In this document: positions 5,870 to 15,845 of the stretch, piece after piece
Layout of the letters: every line of letters starts with the position of its first letter
Numbering within the stretch: position 1 is the stretch's first letter
Virus record (IMG/VR): IMGVR_UViG_3300008121_000007
Location: 1 to 39,232 of that record
Source: a virus
DNA length: 39,232 bases
Direction: 5' to 3' (one strand)
Notes under the pieces: model-generated
What the model saw: the letters and a program-made list of their open reading frames with translations, nothing else
Database searches by the model: none
Told to the model about the DNA's origin: nothing
Position numbers and translations under genes: made by a program

Positions 5870-8047
5870 TCACCTCACGCCTACGGCAATTTCAGCCCGT
5901 CCGTCCGGCAAGATGCGCCGCACCTGTCCGACAGCAACCCTGAACATCTCAAAGCTAAGCCCAGAGTTGTTGGCGATGTACGCTGTAATGCTTCCATCCT
6001 CCGCCCGCGCCGGAACGATCCAGTCGCCCGGCTTCGCGCCGGTAACATTCACCGGACATTTGCCGCAATAGGCGATGCGCTCGACCCGCTGACGGGCCTT
6101 CTCAAGCTCGGCCTCAAACGCGGCCAGAGCGGCGCGATAGGGCACCATCTCACGCGCTTCCCACGCGGTCCTGTGCGCCGCCAGAGCGGCTTCGTACTCG
6201 GTAAGCGCCTTATCGAAAGCGGCCTGCCGCTCGTTCGACTCAAGGCCGTCGCATCCCTTGAAATCAGGGGCGGGTGGCCTTGGAATATCGGGATCGACGT
6301 AAACAGGCTCAACAGGTCGCGGACCAACATTCTCCGCCCAGGTATCGCCGCCGACAAGGTTCGGATTGGTTGATTTGACCCCGAAGGCAAGGGCCAGATC
6401 GTATCGATCCGTGAGCAGCCCGTCCGCGTCAAAGCCGACGATATCGCCCTTGGCAAAGGCGCGGCAGTCTTCGCGGCGATACTCGTATTCCGCGTAGTCG
6501 GCCCCGGAAGCGTTGATCGTTCCGCCCGCACTGATGGACCGGGAAGTGACGCTTTGTCCGTTGATCTTGAGCGCCGAGCCCGCTGCATTCGGGGGCGAGC
6601 CACGGGCCACATATATGGAAACAGCCTCCACGCCGCTCCCGTCACGGACCGATACAAGGGGGGTGCCTTCGCTTGTGCTGGAACGGGCTGTGATCAGAGC
6701 CCCAGCACCGGTAATTGTCAGATTGTTGCCTGTGTCGCAACCGACGCTGACGGGCGAACCGCCAGAGCTGTTGAAGCGGACCTTGTGCTGGTTGCCGAGA
6801 ATAATGGCGTCTTGCGTGTAGCTAGCCGGTGCAGAATTGATCAGGCTCTGCATGATCGCGCCGGAGTTGCCAGCAACACCAGCACCAGCTACGCCATCAA
6901 TGATAATACCATTGTTGAAGGTGCCCCCGCTCACATAGCCAATCTGAATTGCGGGGCCGGGAACTGCCAAATTGAAGGTGTTGATGTAGAGCCCACCTGA
7001 TCCCGCAGCCGGTGCTCCTGCGATTGACGGCTCAATGTCAATTTCCGCGCCGACCAGCTTTGCGCCAGTGACGCCCGGCGCAGAACCGGCAATGATGTTC
7101 GCCCCGAACACGGTCTTGTTGTTGGCCCAACTGAAAGCAACGGACATCGACGCCACGACATCCGCGTTGCTGCCAACATTCGCCGCATAGGTAAACATCG
7201 CATTGGCAGGCGAAGCAGTCCCGGTGACGTAGCTTGCGTCAAATTCACGCGAGACGCCGAAGAAGGTTCCGACCTGTCCGGGCCATATGCCTGCTATATC
7301 TTCGAGCTTGCGGGTATCCGCCCGCTCCCACAGCTTTTCAATCTTCATTTTCGAGCCAGCTATGGGGATGGCCCGTGCAAGGTCGTAAATCCGCACGCCG
7401 CCTGTCGGTTGTGTTCCGGTGAAGGATGCGCCCTGTCGCATAATCAGGGTGTCTGCATCTGTCATGGCCAGCGGAGACTCTATGTTATAGGTCCCAGGGG
7501 GCACGACCACGGGCTTGTCTACTGCCAAAGCGGAAGCAAAAGCGCCTCTATCAAACGAAAGCCCGTTACCCACAGCGCCATAACGCTTTACCCCGTCAAC
7601 GCGTACGTACTGCGACGGATTAAAAGTGGCTGCCGACGTAGCGGATGCGGCTGCCGACGTAGCGGATGCGGCTGCCGACGTAGCGGATGCGGCTGCCGCC
7701 ACCCCGTCTACCAGCGCCTGACCAATCTGGTCTTCAGCTTCGCGGGCCACGTAAAGAGCTTGCAATACGGCAAGATCGAGGTCTTCATCCTGGAGGGCGG
7801 CACCAGCATTGAAGTCCACAAGCGGGACGCCTGAGGGCGTCTTACGATACCGACGTACGATAGCGCCAATGCCTGGAGCGGTCGCAAGTTGGATTAGAGA
7901 GGCGTTCACCCAAGTGAAGGGAACGGGCGTTCCGTTGACTGAGACGAACACATGCGTACGATCAATGTACGGAAAGGGAACGGAGTACGCAACAGTAGCC
8001 CCGTCCCCCGTCGTCTGGATAAACGAGGGGGGTTGATAGACAGACAT
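5870..8047 (-). CDS. Tail fibre / tailspike protein (T7 gp17-like N-terminus)
   Basis: Residues 1 to about 110 match the T7-type fibre anchor (IQTTGDGATVAYSVPFPYID..., ending in DLDLAVLQALYVAREAEDQI) that attaches to the tail tube. Next comes an (ASATSAA)n linker from exact 21-bp DNA repeats. A probable right-handed beta-helix follows, opening with YGAVGNGLSFDRGAF and VVVPPGTYNIES, as in pectate-lyase-like spikes. The C-terminal 200 residues (ADYAEYEYRRED..., FGVKSTNPNLVGGDTW, a coiled coil with CGKCP) are a module seen on fibres of alphaproteobacterial phages and prophages. The 725-residue chain is the main host-range determinant. Both the spike core and C-terminal module look mosaic. Confidence 0.92.
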   Translation of the reverse strand: MSVYQPPSFIQTTGDGATVAYSVPFPYIDRTHVFVSVNGTPVPFTWVNASLIQLATAPGIGAIVRRYRKTPSGVPLVDFNAGAALQDEDLDLAVLQALYVAREAEDQIGQALVDGVAAAASATSAAASATSAAASATSAATFNPSQYVRVDGVKRYGAVGNGLSFDRGAFASALAVDKPVVVPPGTYNIESPLAMTDADTLIMRQGASFTGTQPTGGVRIYDLARAIPIAGSKMKIEKLWERADTRKLEDIAGIWPGQVGTFFGVSREFDASYVTGTASPANAMFTYAANVGSNADVVASMSVAFSWANNKTVFGANIIAGSAPGVTGAKLVGAEIDIEPSIAGAPAAGSGGLYINTFNLAVPGPAIQIGYVSGGTFNNGIIIDGVAGAGVAGNSGAIMQSLINSAPASYTQDAIILGNQHKVRFNSSGGSPVSVGCDTGNNLTITGAGALITARSSTSEGTPLVSVRDGSGVEAVSIYVARGSPPNAAGSALKINGQSVTSRSISAGGTINASGADYAEYEYRREDCRAFAKGDIVGFDADGLLTDRYDLALAFGVKSTNPNLVGGDTWAENVGPRPVEPVYVDPDIPRPPAPDFKGCDGLESNERQAAFDKALTEYEAALAAHRTAWEAREMVPYRAALAAFEAELEKARQRVERIAYCGKCPVNVTGAKPGDWIVPARAEDGSITAYIANNSGLSFEMFRVAVGQVRRILPDGRAEIAVGVR
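7629..7697 (-). repeat. Three exact 21-bp tandem repeats in the fibre gene
   Basis: The plus-strand unit starts GCTGCCGACGTAGCGGATGC (20 of 21 bases) and occurs at 7629-7649, 7650-7670 and 7671-7691, followed by a partial copy. Each encodes seven residues (ASATSAA) in the linker between anchor and spike. Unit number can change without breaking frame, so fibre length may vary. Confidence 0.9.
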
Positions 8048-8053
8048 GGTTCC

Positions 8054-11000
8054 TTATCTGGATGGCCGATCAGCCATCGCGGCGTTGTAGGTTTGAAGGA
8101 GCGGCATGGTGTTGCCGAAGATGGAGAGACGCTGGAGGTCCCGGAGCTGAGCCTGGGTCATCGGAACGCCATTCCAGGTGCTCGTCATGAGCGCCTTGGA
8201 GGTCTTCGCAGCGTCATTCAGGAGGCCGATCGTGGGGCTCCCAAAGAGGAAGTCCGATGGCTGTCCGGAGACGCGGGAGTCGAAGAGAGGCCCGGCAGGG
8301 GTAGCCGAGAGCACGGTGTCCGCAACCATCGGGATAACGGAGGAGAACCCGGTGCGCTGGAACACGGCCAGGCCGAACTTCATCGGATCGTTCAGCCGCT
8401 TGGCGGTGAACTCCTGCGCGTCCGACCGGCCAATGGCCTGGAGGTGCACCTGAGCCATGTACACGAGGCCACCAGAGATGGTGGAACCCAGCGCCATCAT
8501 GGCTTGACGGCTGTCCCGGGTGGCGAGGCCTTGCAGTAGTTGGTTCTCGTAGGCCGTGAGGCTGTACGAGCGGAACTGCAACAGGACCTGGGCCAGAGGG
8601 GTGCTCATGACCTTGGAGAGGTTACCGATCTCCGCCTGCTGAACCGCTGAGCGGCTGAACTTGAAGAGGGCGTTCTCGAAGGCCGCCCGAGCTTCTATGT
8701 CTGTCCACTTGTCGAGGTTCATGGCCGTGACCTTACGTCCGAACAGCTCCCCGTCCTTCAAGGTGAAGTGGGTCTTGACCTGGGAGACAATCCGAGCCTG
8801 CTGATCGGCGTTGAGGCCGAGGAAACCAAGAAGGTTCCTGTCGGAAGCAGAGAGCTTTCCAGGCTTGGCAGCGATGTTGGCGAACTTCTGCGCCGCGATG
8901 CGGCCCGTGACGAGGGTCAACCACTGGTTGATGTAGTTCATCCCAGAGGCCTGCGAGACCACGTACCCTGCCCCAGCCATGACGTTGTTTGCCCTGTCCA
9001 CAAACTTCCCGCGGTGGAGGTTTTGCATCCCGCCGGGGTCTTCGTGGTTCAAGGCGACGAAGGCTCGGAGGGGATCGCTCCCCATACCGAAACTCGCCTC
9101 CAGCTCCCGGTCGATACCGTGCTTGAGGACCAGGGATCCATCCATGTCGCGGATACGTTGGAAGCCCCCGCTGTGCTGCATGAAGGACTTCAGGCCAGCG
9201 GAATTGGCCATACGACCGATGTCCATCATCTGAGCCAGACCGATCTGGCCCATCAGGCGGGCGAAGTTGAACATGCGGACCAGCTTGGCCCACTGAGCGA
9301 CCTCACCGAGGGCGGAGGGGTCTGGACGGCCCAGGATGCGGTCGTAGGCCCACCGAAGGTTCTCGATGTCCTTCGCCGACTGCTCTGGGTTGGCTGCCCC
9401 ACTGTCTTTGATCTTGCCAATCAGACTCTCGAACTCATTGTCCGACCTGATGCCGGAGATCAGAAGCCGACCGTCGGCCTGTGAGTAGACCTTGGTCTCG
9501 GCCAGTGCCACCCTGCCCGCCATGCGGCGGAGGTAGCCTCCCATGAGGTCGTCGGCGTTGTTCTCCAGAAGGTCCGAGAGGCGGATTGACTTGCCGTTGG
9601 GCAGAAGTTGCTCGTGGCTCTCGTAGAGGGACATACGGTGCCTAAGGTTGGCCGGAGTGACCGTCTGGGTGGACCTGAGGCTCCCCAACGCGGTCTTGAG
9701 GTCATCACCAGCCAGGCCAAACTCCTCTTGGAGGACCTTGGTGAGCTTGGCCTCGTCCCCGGCGGCCTTGAAGAGGGCCGAGAGGCCGTCCTCATTGTCC
9801 ATGTAGCGGGTCTGGCTGTTGCGGATCGTGGCCTTGGCCATGCGCATAGCGAGGGGCTCATCCAGGTTGTAGGAGCCTTTGATGAGGGCTCCAGCGACTG
9901 TGCGGATGAGGGCGTCCTCGCCGTGCTCTCCAAGGGCCGTGGTGATCTTGGATGGAGACCACATGCGGGGGACGTAGTTGGGGTTGGGCGTCAACTCTTC
10001 CGCGCCACCCACGCCAGCGAGGCGGAGACGCTCGGCCCAGTCCGCGAGGACAGACCGCATGATCTCGCCCTGCTTCTGGACGGCGGGAGAGAACTGGGCG
10101 GCACGAGCTGCGTCCGTTTCCCGGACATAAAGAGAGACCTCCTCTTGGAAGTCCCGCCATCCGCGGCTCCACGGAGGCATTCGCTCGATGAGGCTGAGGC
10201 CCTTCTCTTGTGCCCAATCGTTGTACAGCGGCACAGCGCCGGAGCGCCAGCGGTGGAACGACTGGAGGTAGAGGCGCTGCATCATCTGATCGGCGGCTTG
10301 TGTGCCCTGGGCGGCCCCCTGCCCAACGGAGTCGGTCAGGAGGGCGGAGCCTACGGCGCGAGCCAGCGGGTTTTCTGAGCGGCCCACCTGCGCGGAAGTG
10401 CTCCAGCGGGCGGCCCCAAACTGCGACTTAAGGACATCAGCCTGGGTAACCTCTGCCAGATCGGCAATAGCCCCGTCAGCTGTGGCGGCTACGGGAGCTG
10501 CGGCGGCTGTTGGAGCACCCTCCCCCTGCGCAAGGGCTTGGCCCATGCGGGTAAGGGCAGCGGTCTCTTCAGCCAGCCCCGGGTTCTGGGCAAGGCGTCC
10601 GAAGGCTGCCCCGAAGGTGAGCCCGATGCCGGTGGAGATGAGGAGCTGCTCAGTTGTGGGCTGTTCTCCGCCGAGGGCGTAGATGCCTCCTTCGACCGCG
10701 AGGTTACCGGCGGCACCGGCGACACCCTGCAACAGGCGACCACCACCAGCACCAACGCGGAGAGCGCCCTGCGCGGCCGTAGCGAGACCGCCGGTTGCAA
10801 CGCCAATGGCAATGGCAGCGGGGTCCATAAAGGCACCCGCGACCGTACCCAGGGTGCCGGGGAGGCCCGCAAAAGCGAGCTGTTCCTTGGTCTGGATTTC
10901 AGCCAGAATGGACCGGCGGACCTCGGAGGCCTGACTGTTGGAGAGGACCGCAGCGAAGCGGTCTTGGTATTCTTTTGGGATACCCTCAAAGTGTACCTTA

Positions 11001-12556
11001 GGGTCCAGCACGAAGCCGGGTTCGGGGGTAAATTGGGAGCTGGCAGCGAGGGACAGTATACGACCTGTGATGTTGTTTCCCACGCTCTCCTGGAGAGCAG
11101 CGAGAGCCCCTGCCCGCTCCCCGCGGAAGTTCATCTGGGCCACTTCACGCTCTGCTTCGGTCCATTGGCGGCCCGGAGTGAGGTTCGGAGCGGCCTGAAG
11201 GTCAATGAAGGGGATGGGCTCGCGCCCGGTCCGATTGCCCGTTACCACGGCATCGGGGCCGGATACGGGGGTTCCCCCTTCCAACCTCTTGGCGAAGCGG
11301 TCGTAGACCTCCTTGGCGGTACGGGGAGACCCGTCCTCCTTGAGGAAGATGCTGCGGTTGGCAGCAACGGTTTCGGGTGAGACCAGCTCGGCGGCCCGCC
11401 GGTCGGGATTGTCCCGGAGACCGGTAAGGAACGACCTGGCCCCGTTCGACCCGAGGAAGTGGGCGACGTATAGATCGGCGTCCGTAGGCTCACGCCCAAG
11501 GGCACCGCGAAGGATTGTCTGGTTCGCCTTGGCGAGCTGAGCGCCCATGTGAGCGGCCATCTCGGGGTCCTTACGGAGATCGAGGAGGCGCTGCTGGGTG
11601 ACGGCGTCGGAGGCGCGGAGTTTCCCGTCTATACCCCTCGTGATGCCAGCGGCTTCAGCCCCGAGGCCCCTGGCGGCCCCGTGGTCCTTGATGATCTGGA
11701 GCCAGGTCTGGTCGAGGAACTGGAAGATGCCTGCGGCGGAGGATGCACCGGACCGGGCGTTGGGATTGAAGCCGCTCTCAACGCGGGCTGTGTTGGTCAG
11801 GAAGTTGATGTTGATCCCGGTGGCGGCGGAGGCGGACTTCAGGGCGCTCAGGACATTGCCAGGCACGGCCTGGGAGACGCCCTTGGCCTCGTTGATGATG
11901 GCCTGCTGGCCCGCCGTCTCGTTGCCATAGGCCCACGCCGGGGCGCGGTCTGTGTGCTCGTCGAGGTGGATGCCCCCGTCCTTCATCTGGAGGCCGAAGC
12001 CTCCAAGCTTGTTCTGGTTCCAGTACCGGGCCAGCGGGACCAGGGCATCGCCGGTGACACGCTTGCCATCCGGGCCTACGATGTAGACGTCAGCGGCCTT
12101 ACCGTTGTCATGACGTGTGCTGCCGACGCGCTTACCGCCCTGCTCGGCTGTGGGTTGACCACCCGAGTAGACCTGGGCCTTGAAGCCCTCACCGAAGACG
12201 TCCTTGATGGCCTTCTGAATGTTGTCCCTGAGGGTGTCCGTGATCGGGAGGTTGCGGGTGGCTGCGGAGTTGGTGAGCTCGACGAAGTTGGCAGGGTCCT
12301 GCCGGGCAGCTTCCTTCTTCCTCGTGAAGGCGGCGAGGGAGCGGTCCGCCATAGGATCGACGTAGGAGACGCCAGGATCGAGGGGCGGTGCTGGGGAGCC
12401 TGGAGTCGGCTGAGGGCTCGTGGCGAGCGCCGAAGGGGCTTCTGGGGCCACTGTAGGCGCAACCGGGGCCGGGGGCTCGGGCGGCAGGTCCTTGAGGTCT
12501 GGGTAGACGGGTGGGGCTAGGAGCTCCGAAGTGTCAAAGTCAAAGTCTTCGTTCAT
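8054..12556 (-). CDS. Internal virion protein D (T7 gp16-like) with peptidase-like and transglycosylase domains
   Basis: At 1500 aa this is the largest protein; T7 gp16 is 1318 aa. It is stored in the head core and ejected to form the periplasm-spanning DNA channel. A Pro-rich N-terminus (1-70) is followed by an M15-type peptidase-like region, with STRHDNGKAADV giving His149/Asp156 and GGIHLD giving His197. A lytic transglycosylase domain follows, with catalytic Glu260 in ARVESGFNPNARSG and GIFQF. The rest is long helical core protein with hydrophobic Gly/Ala stretches around residues 560-660. T7 gp16 has only the transglycosylase, so the extra peptidase-like module would let the virion cut both peptide and glycan bonds. 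Confidence 0.93.
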   Translation of the reverse strand: MNEDFDFDTSELLAPPVYPDLKDLPPEPPAPVAPTVAPEAPSALATSPQPTPGSPAPPLDPGVSYVDPMADRSLAAFTRKKEAARQDPANFVELTNSAATRNLPITDTLRDNIQKAIKDVFGEGFKAQVYSGGQPTAEQGGKRVGSTRHDNGKAADVYIVGPDGKRVTGDALVPLARYWNQNKLGGFGLQMKDGGIHLDEHTDRAPAWAYGNETAGQQAIINEAKGVSQAVPGNVLSALKSASAATGININFLTNTARVESGFNPNARSGASSAAGIFQFLDQTWLQIIKDHGAARGLGAEAAGITRGIDGKLRASDAVTQQRLLDLRKDPEMAAHMGAQLAKANQTILRGALGREPTDADLYVAHFLGSNGARSFLTGLRDNPDRRAAELVSPETVAANRSIFLKEDGSPRTAKEVYDRFAKRLEGGTPVSGPDAVVTGNRTGREPIPFIDLQAAPNLTPGRQWTEAEREVAQMNFRGERAGALAALQESVGNNITGRILSLAASSQFTPEPGFVLDPKVHFEGIPKEYQDRFAAVLSNSQASEVRRSILAEIQTKEQLAFAGLPGTLGTVAGAFMDPAAIAIGVATGGLATAAQGALRVGAGGGRLLQGVAGAAGNLAVEGGIYALGGEQPTTEQLLISTGIGLTFGAAFGRLAQNPGLAEETAALTRMGQALAQGEGAPTAAAAPVAATADGAIADLAEVTQADVLKSQFGAARWSTSAQVGRSENPLARAVGSALLTDSVGQGAAQGTQAADQMMQRLYLQSFHRWRSGAVPLYNDWAQEKGLSLIERMPPWSRGWRDFQEEVSLYVRETDAARAAQFSPAVQKQGEIMRSVLADWAERLRLAGVGGAEELTPNPNYVPRMWSPSKITTALGEHGEDALIRTVAGALIKGSYNLDEPLAMRMAKATIRNSQTRYMDNEDGLSALFKAAGDEAKLTKVLQEEFGLAGDDLKTALGSLRSTQTVTPANLRHRMSLYESHEQLLPNGKSIRLSDLLENNADDLMGGYLRRMAGRVALAETKVYSQADGRLLISGIRSDNEFESLIGKIKDSGAANPEQSAKDIENLRWAYDRILGRPDPSALGEVAQWAKLVRMFNFARLMGQIGLAQMMDIGRMANSAGLKSFMQHSGGFQRIRDMDGSLVLKHGIDRELEASFGMGSDPLRAFVALNHEDPGGMQNLHRGKFVDRANNVMAGAGYVVSQASGMNYINQWLTLVTGRIAAQKFANIAAKPGKLSASDRNLLGFLGLNADQQARIVSQVKTHFTLKDGELFGRKVTAMNLDKWTDIEARAAFENALFKFSRSAVQQAEIGNLSKVMSTPLAQVLLQFRSYSLTAYENQLLQGLATRDSRQAMMALGSTISGGLVYMAQVHLQAIGRSDAQEFTAKRLNDPMKFGLAVFQRTGFSSVIPMVADTVLSATPAGPLFDSRVSGQPSDFLFGSPTIGLLNDAAKTSKALMTSTWNGVPMTQAQLRDLQRLSIFGNTMPLLQTYNAAMADRPSR

Positions 12557-12603
12557 TCACTCAGGGGCCTCCTAGCCCCACTTCAGTTCTGGTTTAGTCG
12601 CGA

Positions 12604-14850
12604 TCAGGGGATCGCCGGGAGGGAGAGCGCTTCAAGAGGCGTCTGTCCCGGAGCTGTATTGCTGGTACGGGGGCCAAGGATGTTGTACTGTCCAAGGGGT
12701 AGGTTGTTGGCAGGCTCAAGCTCTCTCCTGCGGGCTATCGCGGCTGCCTCTTGGGCAACTGCCTTGGCTCTTTCAGGAGTACCAGGCCGCGTTGCAGCGG
12801 CGGTGGCGCGAGACTGGGCGATGGCTTGATCGACCTGGATCAGCTCCTGCCCGCGCTGGTTCATCATCCCCTCTAACTGCTTGATCTCGGATGCCGCGAT
12901 AAAGAGCTGCTTGTGGCGGATCGTCTTCCCGTCGGCGGGGTCGGTGTAGACCGACACCACAGGGAAGCCCTTGTCGTCCACGACGTGGAACTTACTCGGG
13001 TCCTGCTTAGAGGGGATGACAGAGAGGTTGGCGGCGGAGGTGATCTTGCCGTCCCGGCCCTGTAGGTTCTCTGAGGTCTTCAAGAGCTCATCCAGACGCA
13101 TCTTCCACATGGGGACGTTGGCCTGTGTGATGAACGGGTTCCCGATGGTGGATTGGCCGTTGATGGTGACGATGCGCTCGGAGATGACCTTAGCGGCGGC
13201 CTTAACGGCGTCTTCGGGGTTGATGGAGGTGTCCTGGGCCATTGCGGTAGCGAGCTTCTCGACCTGCTCCTGAACCATCATCTTGTTGTTGATGGTGGAG
13301 CCTCGGACCATCCCGAACCACACAGCCTCGGGGTTGGACATGACCGCCTTAACGCGATCGGTGGCGGCCCGGCTAAACTCCGGGGTGGAGTTGAGCATCG
13401 TCTTCGTTGCCCGCTCCATTGCGACGGTAGCAGGCATCCCTGCCGTGTCGCGGTACATGGCGGCGAGGCTGAAGAGCCTCTCCTCACGGTCCCCGATCTT
13501 CAACGTCTCTTTGACGTAGCCGGGGTTCTTGGCGTTCAGGTTCTCGTAGAGAGACTGAGCGGCCACCAGCTTGGCCACGTTCTCGGGCTCGGTGGCGGCG
13601 GCGGGGTTGCCGAGGACGCGCCCAACGTCGTTGATGGTCTGTGACCACGCCCTGTTGGGGATGTTCGAGCCAATGTACCGTTGAGCCTCGGTCTGGAAGA
13701 GCTCCTTGGCGGCCACGTCAGGGGGCACGTTCTGCCTCTGAAGGGACGCTTCGGACTCCGCACGGGCACGTACCAGGGCCAGCTCCCGCGCATCGGCGGC
13801 GGAGATGATCCGGCGCTGCTGTACGGGGTCGTGGGGGTTCTGGTACTCGGTATCCTGGAGACTGTTGAATGACTGGTCCCCACGTCGGAGGGCGTCAAGG
13901 GCGGCACCGGCGGCCTGCTCCTTCATGGAGTTGTCAAGGCGGACCTTGCGGGCCTCCCTGATCTGTTCGATGAGGGGCGCAACCTGTTCCCGCATACGGG
14001 GGTCAGAGGCCATGGATCCGATGCCGTTGCCGCGGTCCATACTCAGGATGCGGGCAGCCGCCTCGGGGTCTTTCTCCACGGTGGCCTTGAGGCGGCCCAC
14101 GAGGATGTCGTCCATGACCTGCTTGGGGCGGATGCCGTTGCCGGTAAGACCACCCTTACCGTCCGCGCCGAAGTTGATGCGTCTCCAGAGCTCCTTGACG
14201 GCATCATCGCTGTTGTTCGTATCCCCAGCAGCTTTGATGACACTGTCCATGGCCGTCGAGGCCACACCGGTGAACTGGTCCTTGGCCCAAGCCGCGCGGG
14301 CGGCGTTGGCCTGGTCGTTGAGGTCTTTGCGGTTACTCTCGAAGGTGGTCTGGAAGGCCTTCATGTAGGCCGGATCGCGCCTTAGGTGGGGCGGGAGCGC
14401 CTCGATAGCGGCGGACATGCGCTGCTGAATGGCAGGCCAAATGTCAATGTGGTTACCGTCAGCGTCCAGGGCAGGAATTTGGCCGCTGGCCATGTTCTGC
14501 TGGATATCCCTGAAGAGGGCCGTGCCCTGCTTCTGGCCAATGTTGGCGGCGGCAATCTCCCGCAGGTGGGGAACATCCCAGAGCGGGACCCTGCCGGTGG
14601 CGGCGTCCTGTACCTGCTGAACATCCGGGGTGCGGATCAGGTACTCCCTGAGGGCAGCCTCACGGGGGTCAGCGACCTGCCTACCGGGCATCCTGCCGAT
14701 GGTGGCGGAGAACTGCTGAAGGGACTCCGCCAGCCTGGCCATGTTCTGGTCCTGCACGGGCTGGGGAGCTCCGGTGAAGGTGTCGCCAATGATCTGAACA
14801 GGGTTCAGCGGGCGATCGGGCTGAATTTCTTGGACTTGGACGCGGCTCAT
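12604..14850 (-). CDS. Internal virion protein C (T7 gp15-like)
   Basis: This 748-aa, largely helical, charged protein equals T7 gp15 (747 aa) in size and lies in the conserved gp14-gp15-gp16 order. With gp14 and gp16 it forms the internal head core and then the trans-envelope ejection channel. ATG 14850 overlaps the gp14 stop as ATGA. No membrane segment or catalytic motif is visible. The assignment rests on size, composition and synteny. Confidence 0.9.
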   Translation of the reverse strand: MSRVQVQEIQPDRPLNPVQIIGDTFTGAPQPVQDQNMARLAESLQQFSATIGRMPGRQVADPREAALREYLIRTPDVQQVQDAATGRVPLWDVPHLREIAAANIGQKQGTALFRDIQQNMASGQIPALDADGNHIDIWPAIQQRMSAAIEALPPHLRRDPAYMKAFQTTFESNRKDLNDQANAARAAWAKDQFTGVASTAMDSVIKAAGDTNNSDDAVKELWRRINFGADGKGGLTGNGIRPKQVMDDILVGRLKATVEKDPEAAARILSMDRGNGIGSMASDPRMREQVAPLIEQIREARKVRLDNSMKEQAAGAALDALRRGDQSFNSLQDTEYQNPHDPVQQRRIISAADARELALVRARAESEASLQRQNVPPDVAAKELFQTEAQRYIGSNIPNRAWSQTINDVGRVLGNPAAATEPENVAKLVAAQSLYENLNAKNPGYVKETLKIGDREERLFSLAAMYRDTAGMPATVAMERATKTMLNSTPEFSRAATDRVKAVMSNPEAVWFGMVRGSTINNKMMVQEQVEKLATAMAQDTSINPEDAVKAAAKVISERIVTINGQSTIGNPFITQANVPMWKMRLDELLKTSENLQGRDGKITSAANLSVIPSKQDPSKFHVVDDKGFPVVSVYTDPADGKTIRHKQLFIAASEIKQLEGMMNQRGQELIQVDQAIAQSRATAAATRPGTPERAKAVAQEAAAIARRRELEPANNLPLGQYNILGPRTSNTAPGQTPLEALSLPAIP

Positions 14851-15374
14851 ACGGTTCCTGTTCCGATCCTCTGAAGACCGCCTACTGCCCCGGAGAGACC
14901 CTGGACGATGAACGGAAGGGGCGAGACGTTAGCGGCTTGCTGCCTGGAGTTGATGCGCTGCTGGGCATTCGCCTCCACATCCCGCTGCTGGGCCTGGATG
15001 TTGGCGATATCGGCTGCATATTGCGCCCCGAGCTTGTCCACGTTGCGGCCCTCCTGAGCGAATAGGGTGCCCACAAGGGCATCAACGGAGATGCCAGAGA
15101 CGCCCTGCTCCCCGGCGGCTACCTGGGCGGTGCTGCGCTTCTGAAGAGCCTCAACGGACTTGTCGAACAGGTTCTGATCGGCGGAGAGCTTCGTCTGTCC
15201 GGCCCGTATGTTCAGGTTCTCGTACTGACCACGAGCGGCTGCTTGGGCGGCCAGGGCGTTGCGGTTGTAGGCTTCGTTGGTGGCGTCAGCCTGCTGCTGC
15301 GCTGCGGACATTCCCGCGGCTGCGGAGGCAACGCTTGTCAGGACCGAAACCGCGGCAATTACGGGTGGGCACAT
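14847..15374 (-). CDS. Internal virion protein B (T7 gp14-like)
   Basis: The 175-aa protein starts MCPPVIAAVSVLTSVASAAAGM, a hydrophobic helix, followed by an Ala/Gln-rich helical body (SAAQQQADATNEAYNRNALAA, QRDVEANAQQRINSRQQ). This is typical of the gp14 family, which inserts into the outer membrane on ejection. T7 gp14 is 196 aa. It overlaps the end of the gp13-like gene by 16 bases and the start of gp15 by 4. Confidence 0.9.
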   Translation of the reverse strand: MCPPVIAAVSVLTSVASAAAGMSAAQQQADATNEAYNRNALAAQAAARGQYENLNIRAGQTKLSADQNLFDKSVEALQKRSTAQVAAGEQGVSGISVDALVGTLFAQEGRNVDKLGAQYAADIANIQAQQRDVEANAQQRINSRQQAANVSPLPFIVQGLSGAVGGLQRIGTGTV

Positions 15375-15844
15375 GGTTCAGGTTTGATCCCAATAAATTC
15401 GATGAAGGGCCGGCCCTGAGCACCATAGGTTTCCAGGCGGCGGGTGAAGGTGAACCCCAGCCACTTCAACCAGCGTTGATGAAGCACGTTGCGCTCATCG
15501 ACCGCGTTGGTCAGAAGGTCGTAGGGTCCGTAAATCTCGGGGAGGTACTTGCGACAGCCGCGGAGGAACTCAACGCGGTGCGTGCGGAGGTGGTCAGTGC
15601 CAATCAGCCAGACGACCCCGACGTGGGGCCAGCCGGGGACCGGGTGGGTGCCTAGAATGGCCGCCACCGCCCCCTCACTGGTTTCCAGTGCCCAAACGCG
15701 GTCACAGTAGTCAGCGAAGGAGAGGAGGAGGAGTGGAGAGGCGGGGACGCCGACGTAAGCCTCTATCTCGGCCCGGTCAGCGTCCCGCAGGTTGGGCGCA
15801 ATAGCAACCACGTCGGCAGGGGTGGCCGCTCTGATTTGTCCCAT
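15359..15844 (-). CDS. Virion assembly protein (T7 gp13-like, GNAT-like fold)
   Basis: I chose ATG 15844 (MGQIRAATPADVV) because GAGG lies 5 bases upstream and the tail protein stops at 15846; a longer frame to 15868 is possible. The 161-aa product has the T7 gp13 pattern: WLIGTDHLRTHRVEFLRGCRKYL, then an asparagine-containing turn and LKWLGFTFTRRLETYG. gp13 is needed for assembly of the internal core and has an acetyltransferase-like fold. Enzymatic activity is not implied. Confidence 0.85.
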   Translation of the reverse strand: MGQIRAATPADVVAIAPNLRDADRAEIEAYVGVPASPLLLLSFADYCDRVWALETSEGAVAAILGTHPVPGWPHVGVVWLIGTDHLRTHRVEFLRGCRKYLPEIYGPYDLLTNAVDERNVLHQRWLKWLGFTFTRRLETYGAQGRPFIEFIGIKPEPCAHP

Positions 15845-15845
15845 G

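Noticed and set aside
11549-12520. Plus-strand frame of 323 residues opposite the gp16-like gene
   Set aside because: Shadow of the conserved peptidase/transglycosylase coding region on the other strand.
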